From CAKZQX01 sp034436755 (GTDB lineage: Bacteria; Chloroflexota; Chloroflexia; Chloroflexales; Chloroflexaceae): a stretch of DNA of 64,000 nt. The notes under the pieces were generated by a model that did no database searches, was not told the origin of the DNA, and saw nothing but the letters and a program-made list of their open reading frames with translations. Below are positions 24,939 through 33,556 of the stretch, in pieces; position 1 is the stretch's first letter, and each line of letters begins with the position of its first letter. The position numbers and the translations under genes are program-made. The stretch is from assembly GCA_034436755.1 (NCBI GenBank), contig DAOTVB010000113.1, positions 1 to 64,000 on the forward strand, written 5' to 3'.

Positions 24939-27900
24939 ATGGCACGTGTACGCGCAACCATTGACGGCAATGAGGCTGCAGCGCGCGTTGCTCACAGCTT
25001 GAGTGAGGTAATCGCAATCTATCCGATTACTCCCTCGACCCCGATGGGCGAACTGGCGGATGCCTGGTCGGCTGTCGGCGGGAAAAATATTTGGGGTACG
25101 GTTCCATCCGTGGTTGAGATGCAGTCCGAGGGTGGCGCGGCCGGTGCGGTGCATGGCGCGCTCCAGACGGGAGCCCTGACCACGACGTTTACGGCCTCGC
25201 AAGGGCTGCTTCTGATGATTCCCAATATGTATAAGATCGCGGGTGAGCTGACCTCCGCTGTGCTGCATGTTGCTGCACGGTCGCTGGCGGCGCAGGGACT
25301 CTCGATTTTTGGGGACCATTCCGACGTGATGTCGGTGCGTTCGACGGGCTTTGCGCTGCTGGCCTCGGCTTCCGTCCAGGAGGCGCAAGACATGGCATTG
25401 ATTGCCCATGCTGCAACATTGGCCTCCCGCATTCCGTTTATTCACTTCTTCGATGGATTCCGGACCTCACACGAGATTAACAAGATTGAGCAACTCGACG
25501 ACGATGACCTGCGGGCAATGATCGATAATGACCTGGTGCGGGCCCACCGCCGGCGCGGGCTCTCGCCGGATCATCCCTTTATCCGGGGCACCGCACAGAA
25601 CCCCGATGTCTACTTCCAGGCCCGCGAGACGGTGAATCCCTTCTACCTGGCCTGCCCGAATATCGTACAGCAGGCAATGGATAAATTTGCCTCCATCGTC
25701 GGGCGGCAGTACCATCTGTTTGACTATACCGGCGCGGAGGATGCCGAGCGGGTGATTGTGATTATGGGCTCCGGCGCGGAGACGGCCCAGGAGACAGCCC
25801 AGTATCTATCCGAGCACGGCGAGAAGGTCGGCGTCGTTACGGTGCGGCTCTATCGGCCATTTGCCGTTGAGGAGTTCCTGCAGACCCTGCCGGCCGGCGT
25901 GCAGAAGATTGCCGTGCTGGACCGCACGAAGGAGCCGGGCAGCGCAGGCGAGCCGCTCTACCAGGATGTATTGACGGCCGTTCTGGAAGGTATAACCCAG
26001 GAGACTGCGCCCTTCTCCAGCATTCCCCGCATCTTTGGGGGGCGCTATGGCCTCTCCTCGAAAGACTTTACGCCCGCAATGGTCAAAGGTGTCTTTGACG
26101 AACTGAGCAAGAATAAGCCCAAGAATCACTTCACCATTGGCATTACCGACGATGTGACGCACACCAGCCTGGACTTCGATCCCGATTTCTCTGTTTCGCG
26201 CAAAGAAACCGTCCGCTGTGTCTTCTGGGGGCTCGGTTCGGACGGCACGGTAGGTGCCAACAAGAACTCGATCAAGATTATCGGTGAGGAGACCGAGAAT
26301 AACGCGCAGGGCTACTTCGAGTATGATTCCAAGAAATCCGGCTCGGTGACGATCTCACATCTGCGCTTCGGCCCCGCACCAATCCGCGCTCCTTACCTGA
26401 TCACCCACGCCAACTTTGTCGCCTGCCACCAGTTTACCTTCCTGGAGCGCTTTGATGTGCTCAAGGAGGCTATGCCTGGCTCGATCTTCCTGCTCAACAG
26501 CATCTACGGGCCGGATACGGTCTGGGATCATCTGCCGCGCGAGGTGCAGGTCAATATTATTGAGAAGAAACTGCACTTCTACATCATTGATGCCTCCGAG
26601 GTGGCCCAGAAGACCGGCATGGGCGGGCGGATTAACACGGTGATGCAGACCTGCTTCTTTGCTATCAGCGGGGTGTTGCCCCGCGATCAGGCGATTGCCA
26701 AGATCAAAGAGACGATCAAGAAGACCTACGGTAAGCGTGGTGATGCGGTGGTCCGCCAGAACTTTATGGCGGTCGATGAGACCCTGGCGCATCTACACGA
26801 GGTTACGGTACCGGGGCAGGCCAACAGTTCGTTGCCCCGGCGGGCACCGATCCCGGCGGAAGCGCCCGACTTTGTGCGCAATGTGCTGGGCAAGATGATT
26901 TCCCGCGACGGCGATGCCCTGCCGGTTAGTATGCTGCCGATTGACGGTACCTATCCCTCCGGGACAACCCGCTGGGAGAAGCGCAACATCGCGCTGGAGA
27001 TGCCGGCATGGGAACCGGATCTCTGTATCCAGTGCGGCAAATGTTCTTTCGTCTGCCCGCACGCCGTGATCCGGCCCAAGGTCTACGAAGAGGCAGCGCT
27101 GGAGAATGCACCACCAGAGTTCAAGAGCGCCAAAGGCCGCGCGAAAGAGTTCCGCGAACTGCGCTACACCATCCAGGTGGCCCCCGAGGACTGCACCGGC
27201 TGTAGTCTCTGTGTAGAGGTCTGCCCGGCCAAGGATAAGAGCCAGGTGGGGCGCAAAGCCATCAACATGGTGCCGCAACCCCCCCTCCGGGAGCAGGAGC
27301 GGGCCAACTGGGACTTCTTCCTCTCCCTGCCGGAAGTGGATCGCTCGCAGTTTAACCTGGGAACGGTGCGCAACTCGCAACTGATCACGCCGCTGTTCGA
27401 GTTCTCCGGAGCCTGTGCGGGCTGTGGTGAAACGCCCTACATCAAGCTGGTTTCGCAGCTCTATGGCGACCGCGCACTGATTGCCAATGCCACCGGCTGC
27501 TCCTCGATCTATGGCGGCAACCTGCCCACAACACCGTGGACCTTCAACAAGGAGGGGCGCGGCCCGGCATGGTCTAACTCGCTGTTCGAGGACAACGCCG
27601 AGTTTGGGATGGGTATGCGCATGACTATTGACAAGCAGGCCGAGTATGCGCGTGAGTTGCTGCCCCTGTTTGCCGACAAGGTCGGCGAAGATCTGGTTGG
27701 GGCAATCCTGAATGCCGATCAGATAGACGATGCCGGGATCAATGCCCAGCGCGAACGGGTTGCCCTGCTCAAGCAACGGCTGGCCGACAGCAACGATACC
27801 AGAGCGCGCGATCTCTTCAGCCTGGCGGATGTGCTGGTTAAGAAGAGCGTCTGGATCATCGGCGGTGACGGCTGGGCCTACGATATCGGCTACGGTGGGC

Positions 27901-28499
27901 TGGATCATGTGCTGACCTCCGGGCGCAATGTCAATGTGCTGGTGCTCGATACCGAGGTCTACTCCAACACGGGGGGGCAGGCATCGAAATCTACCCCGAT
28001 GGCAGCAGTTGCCAAGTTTGCGGCACGCGGCAAAGGCACACCCAAGAAAGACCTGGGCATGATTGCCATATCCTACGGCTATGTCTATGTGGCCCGGGTG
28101 GCGATGGGCTACAGCGATGTGCAGACCTTGCAGGCCATCCGCGAAGCGGAAGCCTTTGACGGCCCCTCGCTGATTATTGCCTACAGCCACTGCATTGCCC
28201 ACGGCATTAACATGCGCAAGGCGCTGGATCAGCAAAAGCTGGCGGTGCAAACCGGTCATTGGACGCTGTACCGCTACAACCCGACGCTGATCGAGCGCGG
28301 CAAGAATCCGCTCAACCTCGACTCGAAGGAGCCGACAGTGCCGCTCGACAAGTATGCCTACAACGAGACCCGCTACCGTATGCTGTTGCAAAGTGATGAA
28401 GAACGCGCCGAAGAGTTAATGCGGCAGGCACAGGCCAATGTCCGCGCAAATTGGGATCAGTACCGCCATCTGCTGGATGTACTGGAGCCGGAGAAGTAA
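24939..28499 (+). CDS. nifJ: Pyruvate:ferredoxin (flavodoxin) oxidoreductase
   Basis: 1186 residues, the single-chain PFOR form. It has the N-terminal pyrimidine-binding domain (EVIAIYPITPSTPMGELAD), two 4Fe-4S clusters of the ferredoxin insert (CIQCGKCSFVCPHA and CTGCSLCVEVCPAKDKS), the proximal-cluster and TPP region (GACAGCGETPYIKL, IGGDGWAYDIGYGGLDHV) and NTGGQASKSTP. It oxidises pyruvate and CoA to acetyl-CoA and CO2 with reduction of ferredoxin, or runs in reverse. The ATG follows GTGGAGGAAAC. It precedes the DHOD-like gene, an arrangement also known in Cyanobacteria, and the hox operon, a possible sink or source of the electrons. Confidence 0.97.
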   Translation: MARVRATIDGNEAAARVAHSLSEVIAIYPITPSTPMGELADAWSAVGGKNIWGTVPSVVEMQSEGGAAGAVHGALQTGALTTTFTASQGLLLMIPNMYKIAGELTSAVLHVAARSLAAQGLSIFGDHSDVMSVRSTGFALLASASVQEAQDMALIAHAATLASRIPFIHFFDGFRTSHEINKIEQLDDDDLRAMIDNDLVRAHRRRGLSPDHPFIRGTAQNPDVYFQARETVNPFYLACPNIVQQAMDKFASIVGRQYHLFDYTGAEDAERVIVIMGSGAETAQETAQYLSEHGEKVGVVTVRLYRPFAVEEFLQTLPAGVQKIAVLDRTKEPGSAGEPLYQDVLTAVLEGITQETAPFSSIPRIFGGRYGLSSKDFTPAMVKGVFDELSKNKPKNHFTIGITDDVTHTSLDFDPDFSVSRKETVRCVFWGLGSDGTVGANKNSIKIIGEETENNAQGYFEYDSKKSGSVTISHLRFGPAPIRAPYLITHANFVACHQFTFLERFDVLKEAMPGSIFLLNSIYGPDTVWDHLPREVQVNIIEKKLHFYIIDASEVAQKTGMGGRINTVMQTCFFAISGVLPRDQAIAKIKETIKKTYGKRGDAVVRQNFMAVDETLAHLHEVTVPGQANSSLPRRAPIPAEAPDFVRNVLGKMISRDGDALPVSMLPIDGTYPSGTTRWEKRNIALEMPAWEPDLCIQCGKCSFVCPHAVIRPKVYEEAALENAPPEFKSAKGRAKEFRELRYTIQVAPEDCTGCSLCVEVCPAKDKSQVGRKAINMVPQPPLREQERANWDFFLSLPEVDRSQFNLGTVRNSQLITPLFEFSGACAGCGETPYIKLVSQLYGDRALIANATGCSSIYGGNLPTTPWTFNKEGRGPAWSNSLFEDNAEFGMGMRMTIDKQAEYARELLPLFADKVGEDLVGAILNADQIDDAGINAQRERVALLKQRLADSNDTRARDLFSLADVLVKKSVWIIGGDGWAYDIGYGGLDHVLTSGRNVNVLVLDTEVYSNTGGQASKSTPMAAVAKFAARGKGTPKKDLGMIAISYGYVYVARVAMGYSDVQTLQAIREAEAFDGPSLIIAYSHCIAHGINMRKALDQQKLAVQTGHWTLYRYNPTLIERGKNPLNLDSKEPTVPLDKYAYNETRYRMLLQSDEERAEELMRQAQANVRANWDQYRHLLDVLEPEK

Positions 28500-28554
28500 G
28501 TAGATAGGAGTGACAGGCAACAGGTAACGGGTAGCAGGCGACAGACTTATCGTC

Positions 28555-28588
28555 CCTGTTTCCTGTTTCCTGTTTCCTGTTTCCTGAC
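28555..28588. repeat. CCTGTTT heptamer tandem repeat
   Basis: Four consecutive CCTGTTT units followed by CCTGAC, in the gap between nifJ and the DHOD-like gene. Confidence 0.8.
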
Positions 28589-28627
28589 ATATCACGTTCA
28601 ATGACGTGCGTGAAGGAGAAACTGCAT

Positions 28628-29704
28628 ATGCCTGACCTGTCAACAAAATATCTGGGACTGGAACTGAAAAACCCCATCGTCGCCTCATCCTCGCCCCTCT
28701 CGAAGAAGGCCGACAGCGCGCGCCGCCTGGAAGAGGCCGGGGTGGCGGCGATTGTGATGCACTCGCTCTTTGAGGAGCAGATTATCCACGAGAGCCTGGA
28801 ACTGGACTACTACCTGACGCGCGGAACGGATCACTACGCCGAGGCGCTCTCCTATCTGCCGGATATTGGCACCTACAGCATTGGCCCGGAAGCCTATGTC
28901 GATAACCTGCACCAGATCAAAGAGGCGGTTAATATTCCGATCATCGGGAGCCTGAACGGGGTTTCGACCGGGGGCTGGATCGAATATGCCAAAAAGATCG
29001 AAGAGGCGGGCGCGGATGCGCTGGAACTCAACATCTACTATCTGCCGAACGATCCGGAACTGACCAGTGCGCAGATCGAAGATGCCGATGTCACCCTGGT
29101 GCGCGATATCAAGACCCAGGTCAACATTCCGGTGGGCGTCAAACTTAGCCCCTACTACACCGCGCTGCCTAACTTGATCCGGCGCATGGTCGAAGCCGGG
29201 GCGGATGGCTTTGTGTTATTCAACCGTTTTTATCAGCCTGATTTTGACCTGGAAAGCCTGGAGGTTGTGCCGCATCTGGTGCTGAGTAACTCGGACGAGA
29301 TGCGCCTGCCGCTGCGCTGGATTGCCATGCTCTACGATCAGGTGGAGGCTGATTTTGCCCTGACCAGCGGTATCCACACCCACGAGGATATTCTCAAGTC
29401 AATGATGGCCGGGGCCAGCGTAACCATGATGACCTCGGAACTGTTGCGCAATGGTCCCAAACGTGTCACCCAGCTGCTGGAGGATCTTATCTACTGGATG
29501 GAAGACCATGAGTATGAGTCGATCACCCAGATGAAGGGCAGCATGAGCCGGCGCGCTGTCGCGGAACCCGCCGCCTTCGAGCGCGCCAACTACATCAAGG
29601 TGCTGACCTCGTTCGACGAGCGCTCGATCTTCTCGCGCGGCGCGATGTCAACCAAGTCGGGGGTAGTCTCCTCGGACGAGGATTCCTTCTGGCGGGAACC
29701 CTAA
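28628..29704 (+). CDS. Dihydroorotate dehydrogenase-like flavoprotein
   Basis: 358 residues from the ATG at 28628, ten bases after GAAGGAG. A TIM-barrel flavoprotein opening with STKYLGLELKNPIVASSSPLS and showing GSLNGVSTGGWIEYAKKIEEAG, ELNIYYLP, VGVKLSPYY and ADGFVLFNRF. This is the branch annotated as dihydroorotate-dehydrogenase-like or fumarate-linked, often placed directly after nifJ. It lacks the PyrD context, so pyrimidine synthesis is unlikely to be its job; a redox role alongside PFOR is an inference from recurrent linkage. Confidence 0.88.
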   Translation: MPDLSTKYLGLELKNPIVASSSPLSKKADSARRLEEAGVAAIVMHSLFEEQIIHESLELDYYLTRGTDHYAEALSYLPDIGTYSIGPEAYVDNLHQIKEAVNIPIIGSLNGVSTGGWIEYAKKIEEAGADALELNIYYLPNDPELTSAQIEDADVTLVRDIKTQVNIPVGVKLSPYYTALPNLIRRMVEAGADGFVLFNRFYQPDFDLESLEVVPHLVLSNSDEMRLPLRWIAMLYDQVEADFALTSGIHTHEDILKSMMAGASVTMMTSELLRNGPKRVTQLLEDLIYWMEDHEYESITQMKGSMSRRAVAEPAAFERANYIKVLTSFDERSIFSRGAMSTKSGVVSSDEDSFWREP

Positions 29705-29760
29705 GCCACAGGCGTTATCCGATCCTACGGGAATAGGTCTGTGTAACTCGTATGTGTACC

Positions 29761-29875
29761 ATGAGTTACACGGGTGCAAACCCGGAAAGAACTTTTCCGC
29801 CCTGCCGGAGGCAAAACCGATGTTCGGTTTCGGCACGCGGACGGAACAGTCCGCACCGCGTAATGCGCGTACGTG
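29761..29875. repeat. Nested-palindrome element, copy 5 (truncated)
   Basis: Contains the inner arm TTCCGCCCTGCCGGAGGCAAA and the right end GTCCGCACCGCGTAATGCGC, with the central hairpin lost. A separate GTGTAACTCG / ATGAGTTACACGGGT pair lies at its left. It lies downstream of the DHOD-like gene. Confidence 0.55.
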
Positions 29876-29988
29876 ATCGAACGCAAATCAATATCGCAGT
29901 CTAGCCCGCGAGATCAATCTCCATCGCCAATTCGGGCTTCTACACGAAACGACATGTGATACGCTTCTTGTAGCTATATGCCGTGATA

Positions 29989-30070
29989 GGCATCCGTGAC
30001 GACGTGAGGTTGCTCCAGTCCTGACTGGATTGCGGGCAGAGCCTTGTATGTCGCACGGATGCCTTTTTTT
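29989..30070 (+). ncRNA. Candidate structured leader or small RNA before hoxE
   Basis: GGCATCCGTG (29989-29998) pairs perfectly with CACGGATGCC (30054-30063) and is followed directly by seven T residues. The enclosed 55 bases hold a second hairpin, TCCAGTC / GACTGGA. The block ends 76 bases before hoxE. It could be the 3' end of a small RNA, a terminator for upstream transcription, or an attenuator of the hox operon. No known RNA family was recognised. Confidence 0.45.
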
Positions 30071-30146
30071 GGGTCACCGCATCCATCGTCGGATCAGGCC
30101 GGATGCATAGCAGAACAGCGACACGCTGAAGTGTCAGGAGAAAGCA

Positions 30147-30662
30147 ATGTCGGTACCCGCAGCAAAAAAACGCAAACTTCCCCTTCCGTCTGATGATCGC
30201 CGCTGGCGGTTAGTCGGCGCAACGATGCGCCGCCATGGGTATCGCCCCAGCGCGCTGATCGAAACCCTGCATACCGTGCAGGAGTCGTTCGGCTATGTTG
30301 ATAACGATGCCCTGCGCTTCGTCGCAAATGGGTTACATGTCCCCCTCAGTCGCGCCTATGGCGTGGCGACGTTTTACCACTTCTTCTCATTCAAACCGCC
30401 AGGGAAACACACATGCGCTATCTGCCTGGGAACCGCCTGCTACATCAAAGGTGGCCCGGATAACCTGAAGGCACTCGAAGAAACGTTTCAGGTGCAGGCC
30501 GGTGAGACAACCGCCGATGGTCAACTCTCGCTGCTAACGGCCCGCTGCCTGGGAGCCTGTGGCCTGGCCCCGGCTGCCGTTCTGGATGGTGAAATGGTCG
30601 GACGGCTGGATCGGACGGAGATCCGGCAGAGAGTCGAAAGGTTGCTCAACGATGACGCCTGA
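30147..30662 (+). CDS. hoxE: Bidirectional [NiFe]-hydrogenase diaphorase subunit HoxE
   Basis: 171 residues, related to the 24-kDa NuoE subunit. The thioredoxin-like 2Fe-2S site uses CAICLGTAC and the later CLGACGLAPA. HoxE distinguishes the pentameric HoxEFUYH enzymes of Cyanobacteria and some Chloroflexota from the four-subunit form. It is thought to be an extra electron gate to ferredoxin or membrane carriers. The stop overlaps the start of hoxF by 11 bases. Confidence 0.93.
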   Translation: MSVPAAKKRKLPLPSDDRRWRLVGATMRRHGYRPSALIETLHTVQESFGYVDNDALRFVANGLHVPLSRAYGVATFYHFFSFKPPGKHTCAICLGTACYIKGGPDNLKALEETFQVQAGETTADGQLSLLTARCLGACGLAPAAVLDGEMVGRLDRTEIRQRVERLLNDDA

Positions 30663-32259
30663 AGAACTTTATGAAATTGCCACAGTCGAGCGCGAAACCA
30701 CTCAGCAGTTTCAGCATCGTGTGACGGTCTGTGTTGGAACCGGCTGCCACTCAGCGCATAGCGAAGAGGTCAAAACCGCGCTGGAACAAGAAGTCAGCCG
30801 CCAGGGGCTGGAAAACCGGTGCCAGATCAAGGGCGTGGGTTGCCGCGGTCTCTGTGCCTCCGGCCCGATGGTGGAAGTTGACACCGCCGCACGCCTCTAC
30901 CAGGGCGTTACTCCCGAAGACGCGGTCGAGATTGTCGAAAACCTGGACACCGGCTCCGTGCCACGCCTGGAATGCCCGACTGACCTGCCCTTCTTTACGC
31001 GCCAGACGAAGATCGTCCTGGAGCATGCCGGGCAGATCGATCCCGAACGGATCGAGGACTACATCGTCGTGGGTGGTTATAACGCGCTGCTCAAAACACT
31101 GACCGAGATGACCCCGGCGGAGGTGATCGAGCAGATTACCGCCAGCGGGCTGCGCGGACGGGGCGGCGGCGGCTATCCCACCGGCCTGAAGTGGCGCACG
31201 GTGGCGATTGCCGACGGCACCCAGAAGTATATCATCTGCAATGGCGATGAGGGCGACCCCGGTGCATTTATGGACCGCAGCATCCTGGAGAGCGACCCGC
31301 ACCGCATCCTGGAAGGCATGGCGATTGCTGCCTACGCCGTCGGAGCGAGTGAGGGTTACATCTATGTGCGCGCCGAATATCCCCTGGCGATCAAGCGGCT
31401 GCGGGCAGCGATTATCCAGGCCGAGCGCAATGGGCTGCTGGGCAAGAATATCTTTGGCACACCGTTTAGCTTCCATGTGGAAATTCGCCTGGGTGCGGGC
31501 GCATTTGTGTGTGGTGAAGAAACCGCGCTGATTGCCTCAATCGAAGGCCGACGCGGAACGCCGCGGCCCCGTCCACCCTACCCGGCCGAGTTTGGCCTGT
31601 GGGGATGCCCCACGCTGATCAACAACGTGGAAACGTTTGCCAATATCGTTCCAATCATTCGCAACGGCGGGGCATGGTTTGCCGAAATCGGCACCGAGAA
31701 CAGCAAGGGCACGAAGGTATTTGCGCTGACGGGGCGGGTCAACCATACCGGCCTGATCGAAGTGCCGATGGGCATTACCCTGCGCGAGATAGTCTTCGAC
31801 ATTGGCGGCGGTATTCCTGATGGGCGCAAGTTCAAAGCGGTGCAGACCGGCGGACCCTCGGGTGGGTGTATCCCCGAAGAATACCTGGATATGACCGTTG
31901 ACTATGCATCGCTGGCGCAGGTCGGCTCGATCATGGGCTCCGGCGGGATGATCATCATGGACGAGACCTCCAATATGGTTGATGTTGCCCGCTACTTCAT
32001 GGAGTTCTGCATGACCGAGTCCTGCGGCAAATGCATTCCCTGCCGGGTGGGTACGGTTGAGATGCACGAGTTGCTCTGCCGGATCGCGGCGGGGCAGGCC
32101 ACTCCCCGCGACATGGAGTTACTGGAGGAGTTGTGCGACCTGGTGAAACAGACCAGTCTGTGCGGTCTTGGTCAGTCCTCCCCGAATCCGGTGTTGAGTA
32201 CGCTACGTTACTTCCGCAATGAGTATACGGACCAGCTTGCGGTGAAACCAGGCGAATAA
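30652..32259 (+). CDS. hoxF: Hydrogenase diaphorase subunit HoxF (NuoF-like)
   Basis: 535 residues from the ATG at 30652, chosen because it overlaps the hoxE stop and gives the usual N-terminus. An N-terminal thioredoxin-like 2Fe-2S domain (VCVGTGCHS, GCRGLCASGPMVEV) leads to the NADH and FMN site (RGRGGGGYPTGLKW, CNGDEGDPGAFMDR) and a C-terminal 4Fe-4S motif (ESCGKCIPCRVGT, SLCGLG). It carries the site where NAD(P)H exchanges electrons with the complex in the cytoplasm. Confidence 0.95.
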   Translation: MTPEELYEIATVERETTQQFQHRVTVCVGTGCHSAHSEEVKTALEQEVSRQGLENRCQIKGVGCRGLCASGPMVEVDTAARLYQGVTPEDAVEIVENLDTGSVPRLECPTDLPFFTRQTKIVLEHAGQIDPERIEDYIVVGGYNALLKTLTEMTPAEVIEQITASGLRGRGGGGYPTGLKWRTVAIADGTQKYIICNGDEGDPGAFMDRSILESDPHRILEGMAIAAYAVGASEGYIYVRAEYPLAIKRLRAAIIQAERNGLLGKNIFGTPFSFHVEIRLGAGAFVCGEETALIASIEGRRGTPRPRPPYPAEFGLWGCPTLINNVETFANIVPIIRNGGAWFAEIGTENSKGTKVFALTGRVNHTGLIEVPMGITLREIVFDIGGGIPDGRKFKAVQTGGPSGGCIPEEYLDMTVDYASLAQVGSIMGSGGMIIMDETSNMVDVARYFMEFCMTESCGKCIPCRVGTVEMHELLCRIAAGQATPRDMELLEELCDLVKQTSLCGLGQSSPNPVLSTLRYFRNEYTDQLAVKPGE

Positions 32260-32297
32260 TCCGGCTGCAATGTCGCAGCGGATAAGGAGATAGATCA

Positions 32298-33017
32298 ATG
32301 GCACCTCCTACACGGATAAAAACCCTCAAAATCGATGATCGTGATGTCGGCGCGCGTCAGGATGAGACGATCCTGGAAGCGGCGGCGGATGTCGGCATCA
32401 CCATTCCCACCCTCTGCCGGTTGGATGGCCTCTCCAATGTGGGAGCCTGTCGCCTCTGCCTGGTTGAAGTCAAAGGTTCATCCCGGCTCTATCCGGCGTG
32501 TGTGACGCGCGTCGAGGAGGGGATGGAAGTTCTGACAAATACCGAGCGGCTGGCAAACTACCGGCGCATGATCCTGGAACTGCTCTTTGCCGAGCGCAAT
32601 CATATCTGCGCGGTGTGTGTTTCCAACGGGCATTGCGAACTGCAGACGCTGGCGCAGGATCTGGGCATGACCCATGTGCATTTCCCCTATCGCCACCCGC
32701 ACATGGTGGTGGATGCCTCGCACGAGCGGTTTGTGATCGATCATAACCGCTGTGTATTATGTGCTCGCTGCGTCCGCGTGTGTGACGAATTCGAAGGCGC
32801 GCACACCTGGGATATCATGGGGCGCGGCATGGATGCGCGGGTCATTACCGATCTCAGTCAGCCCTGGGGCACCTCGGATACCTGCACCAGTTGCGGGAAG
32901 TGCGTCCACGTTTGCCCCACCGGGGCGCTGTTCGAGAAGGGCAAATCGGTGGCCGAGATGCTGAAGAAGCGCCAGTTTCTACCCTACCTGAAACTGATGC
33001 GGGAGGAACGATCATGA
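32298..33017 (+). CDS. hoxU: Hydrogenase diaphorase subunit HoxU (NuoG-like)
   Basis: 239 residues. A ferredoxin-type 2Fe-2S domain (CRLDGLSNVGACRLCLVEV) is followed by the His-containing cluster region (NHICAVCVSNGHCELQ) and two 4Fe-4S motifs (CVLCARCVRVCDE, CTSCGKCVHVCPTGAL). It wires HoxF to the hydrogenase module. A GATAAGGAGAT ribosome site precedes the ATG; the stop overlaps the hoxY start as ATGA. Confidence 0.95.
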   Translation: MAPPTRIKTLKIDDRDVGARQDETILEAAADVGITIPTLCRLDGLSNVGACRLCLVEVKGSSRLYPACVTRVEEGMEVLTNTERLANYRRMILELLFAERNHICAVCVSNGHCELQTLAQDLGMTHVHFPYRHPHMVVDASHERFVIDHNRCVLCARCVRVCDEFEGAHTWDIMGRGMDARVITDLSQPWGTSDTCTSCGKCVHVCPTGALFEKGKSVAEMLKKRQFLPYLKLMREERS

Positions 33018-33547
33018 CGAAGGTAACACTTGCGACCGTCTGGCTGGATGGATGTTCCGGGTGCCATATGTCGTTCCTGGATATGGACGAGCGGCTGCTG
33101 GATCTGATGGAGCATGCGGAACTGGTCTACAGCCCGCTGGTCGATCTGAAAACGTTTCCCGATATGGTTGATGTGACGCTGGTGGAGGGCGCGGTCAGCA
33201 GCGAAGAAGATCTGGCGAAGATCCGCAAGGTGCGCGAACATACCCGCATCCTGGTCTCGCTGGGTGATTGCGCGGTGACGGGGAATGTGCCCGCCATGCG
33301 CAATCTCTTCGGCGTAGCGGCAATTACGGAGCGGGCCTACCAGGAGAATGTCGATCTGCATCCGCAGGTGCCGCGCGAGGTTATCCCGGCGCTGCTGCCG
33401 CACTGCTGCCCAGTCCACGAGGTGGTCAATGTGGATGTCTTTGTGCCGGGATGTCCACCGGCTGCCGATACGATCTTTTTTATTGTGAGTGAACTGGTTG
33501 CCGGACGCCGGCCTGATCTCAGCGGCCGGACACGGTTTGGAGCATAG
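33014..33547 (+). CDS. hoxY: [NiFe]-hydrogenase small subunit HoxY
   Basis: 177 residues from the ATG that overlaps the hoxU stop. The proximal 4Fe-4S ligands are visible: WLDGCSGCHMSF, LVSLGDCAVTGNVPAMRN and VFVPGCPPAADTIFF. The short length without a signal peptide matches cytoplasmic group 3d small subunits. It forms the hydrogenase heterodimer with HoxH. Confidence 0.95.
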   Translation: MTKVTLATVWLDGCSGCHMSFLDMDERLLDLMEHAELVYSPLVDLKTFPDMVDVTLVEGAVSSEEDLAKIRKVREHTRILVSLGDCAVTGNVPAMRNLFGVAAITERAYQENVDLHPQVPREVIPALLPHCCPVHEVVNVDVFVPGCPPAADTIFFIVSELVAGRRPDLSGRTRFGA

Positions 33548-33556
33548 GGAGGCGTT

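Noticed and set aside
26793..28391. A 532-codon open frame on the minus strand opposite nifJ
   Set aside because: Shadow of the 4Fe-4S and TPP domains of nifJ; no recognisable motif.
28628..29704. Pyrimidine biosynthesis gene pyrD
   Set aside because: The sequence belongs to the DHOD-like branch next to nifJ and no pyr gene is nearby.
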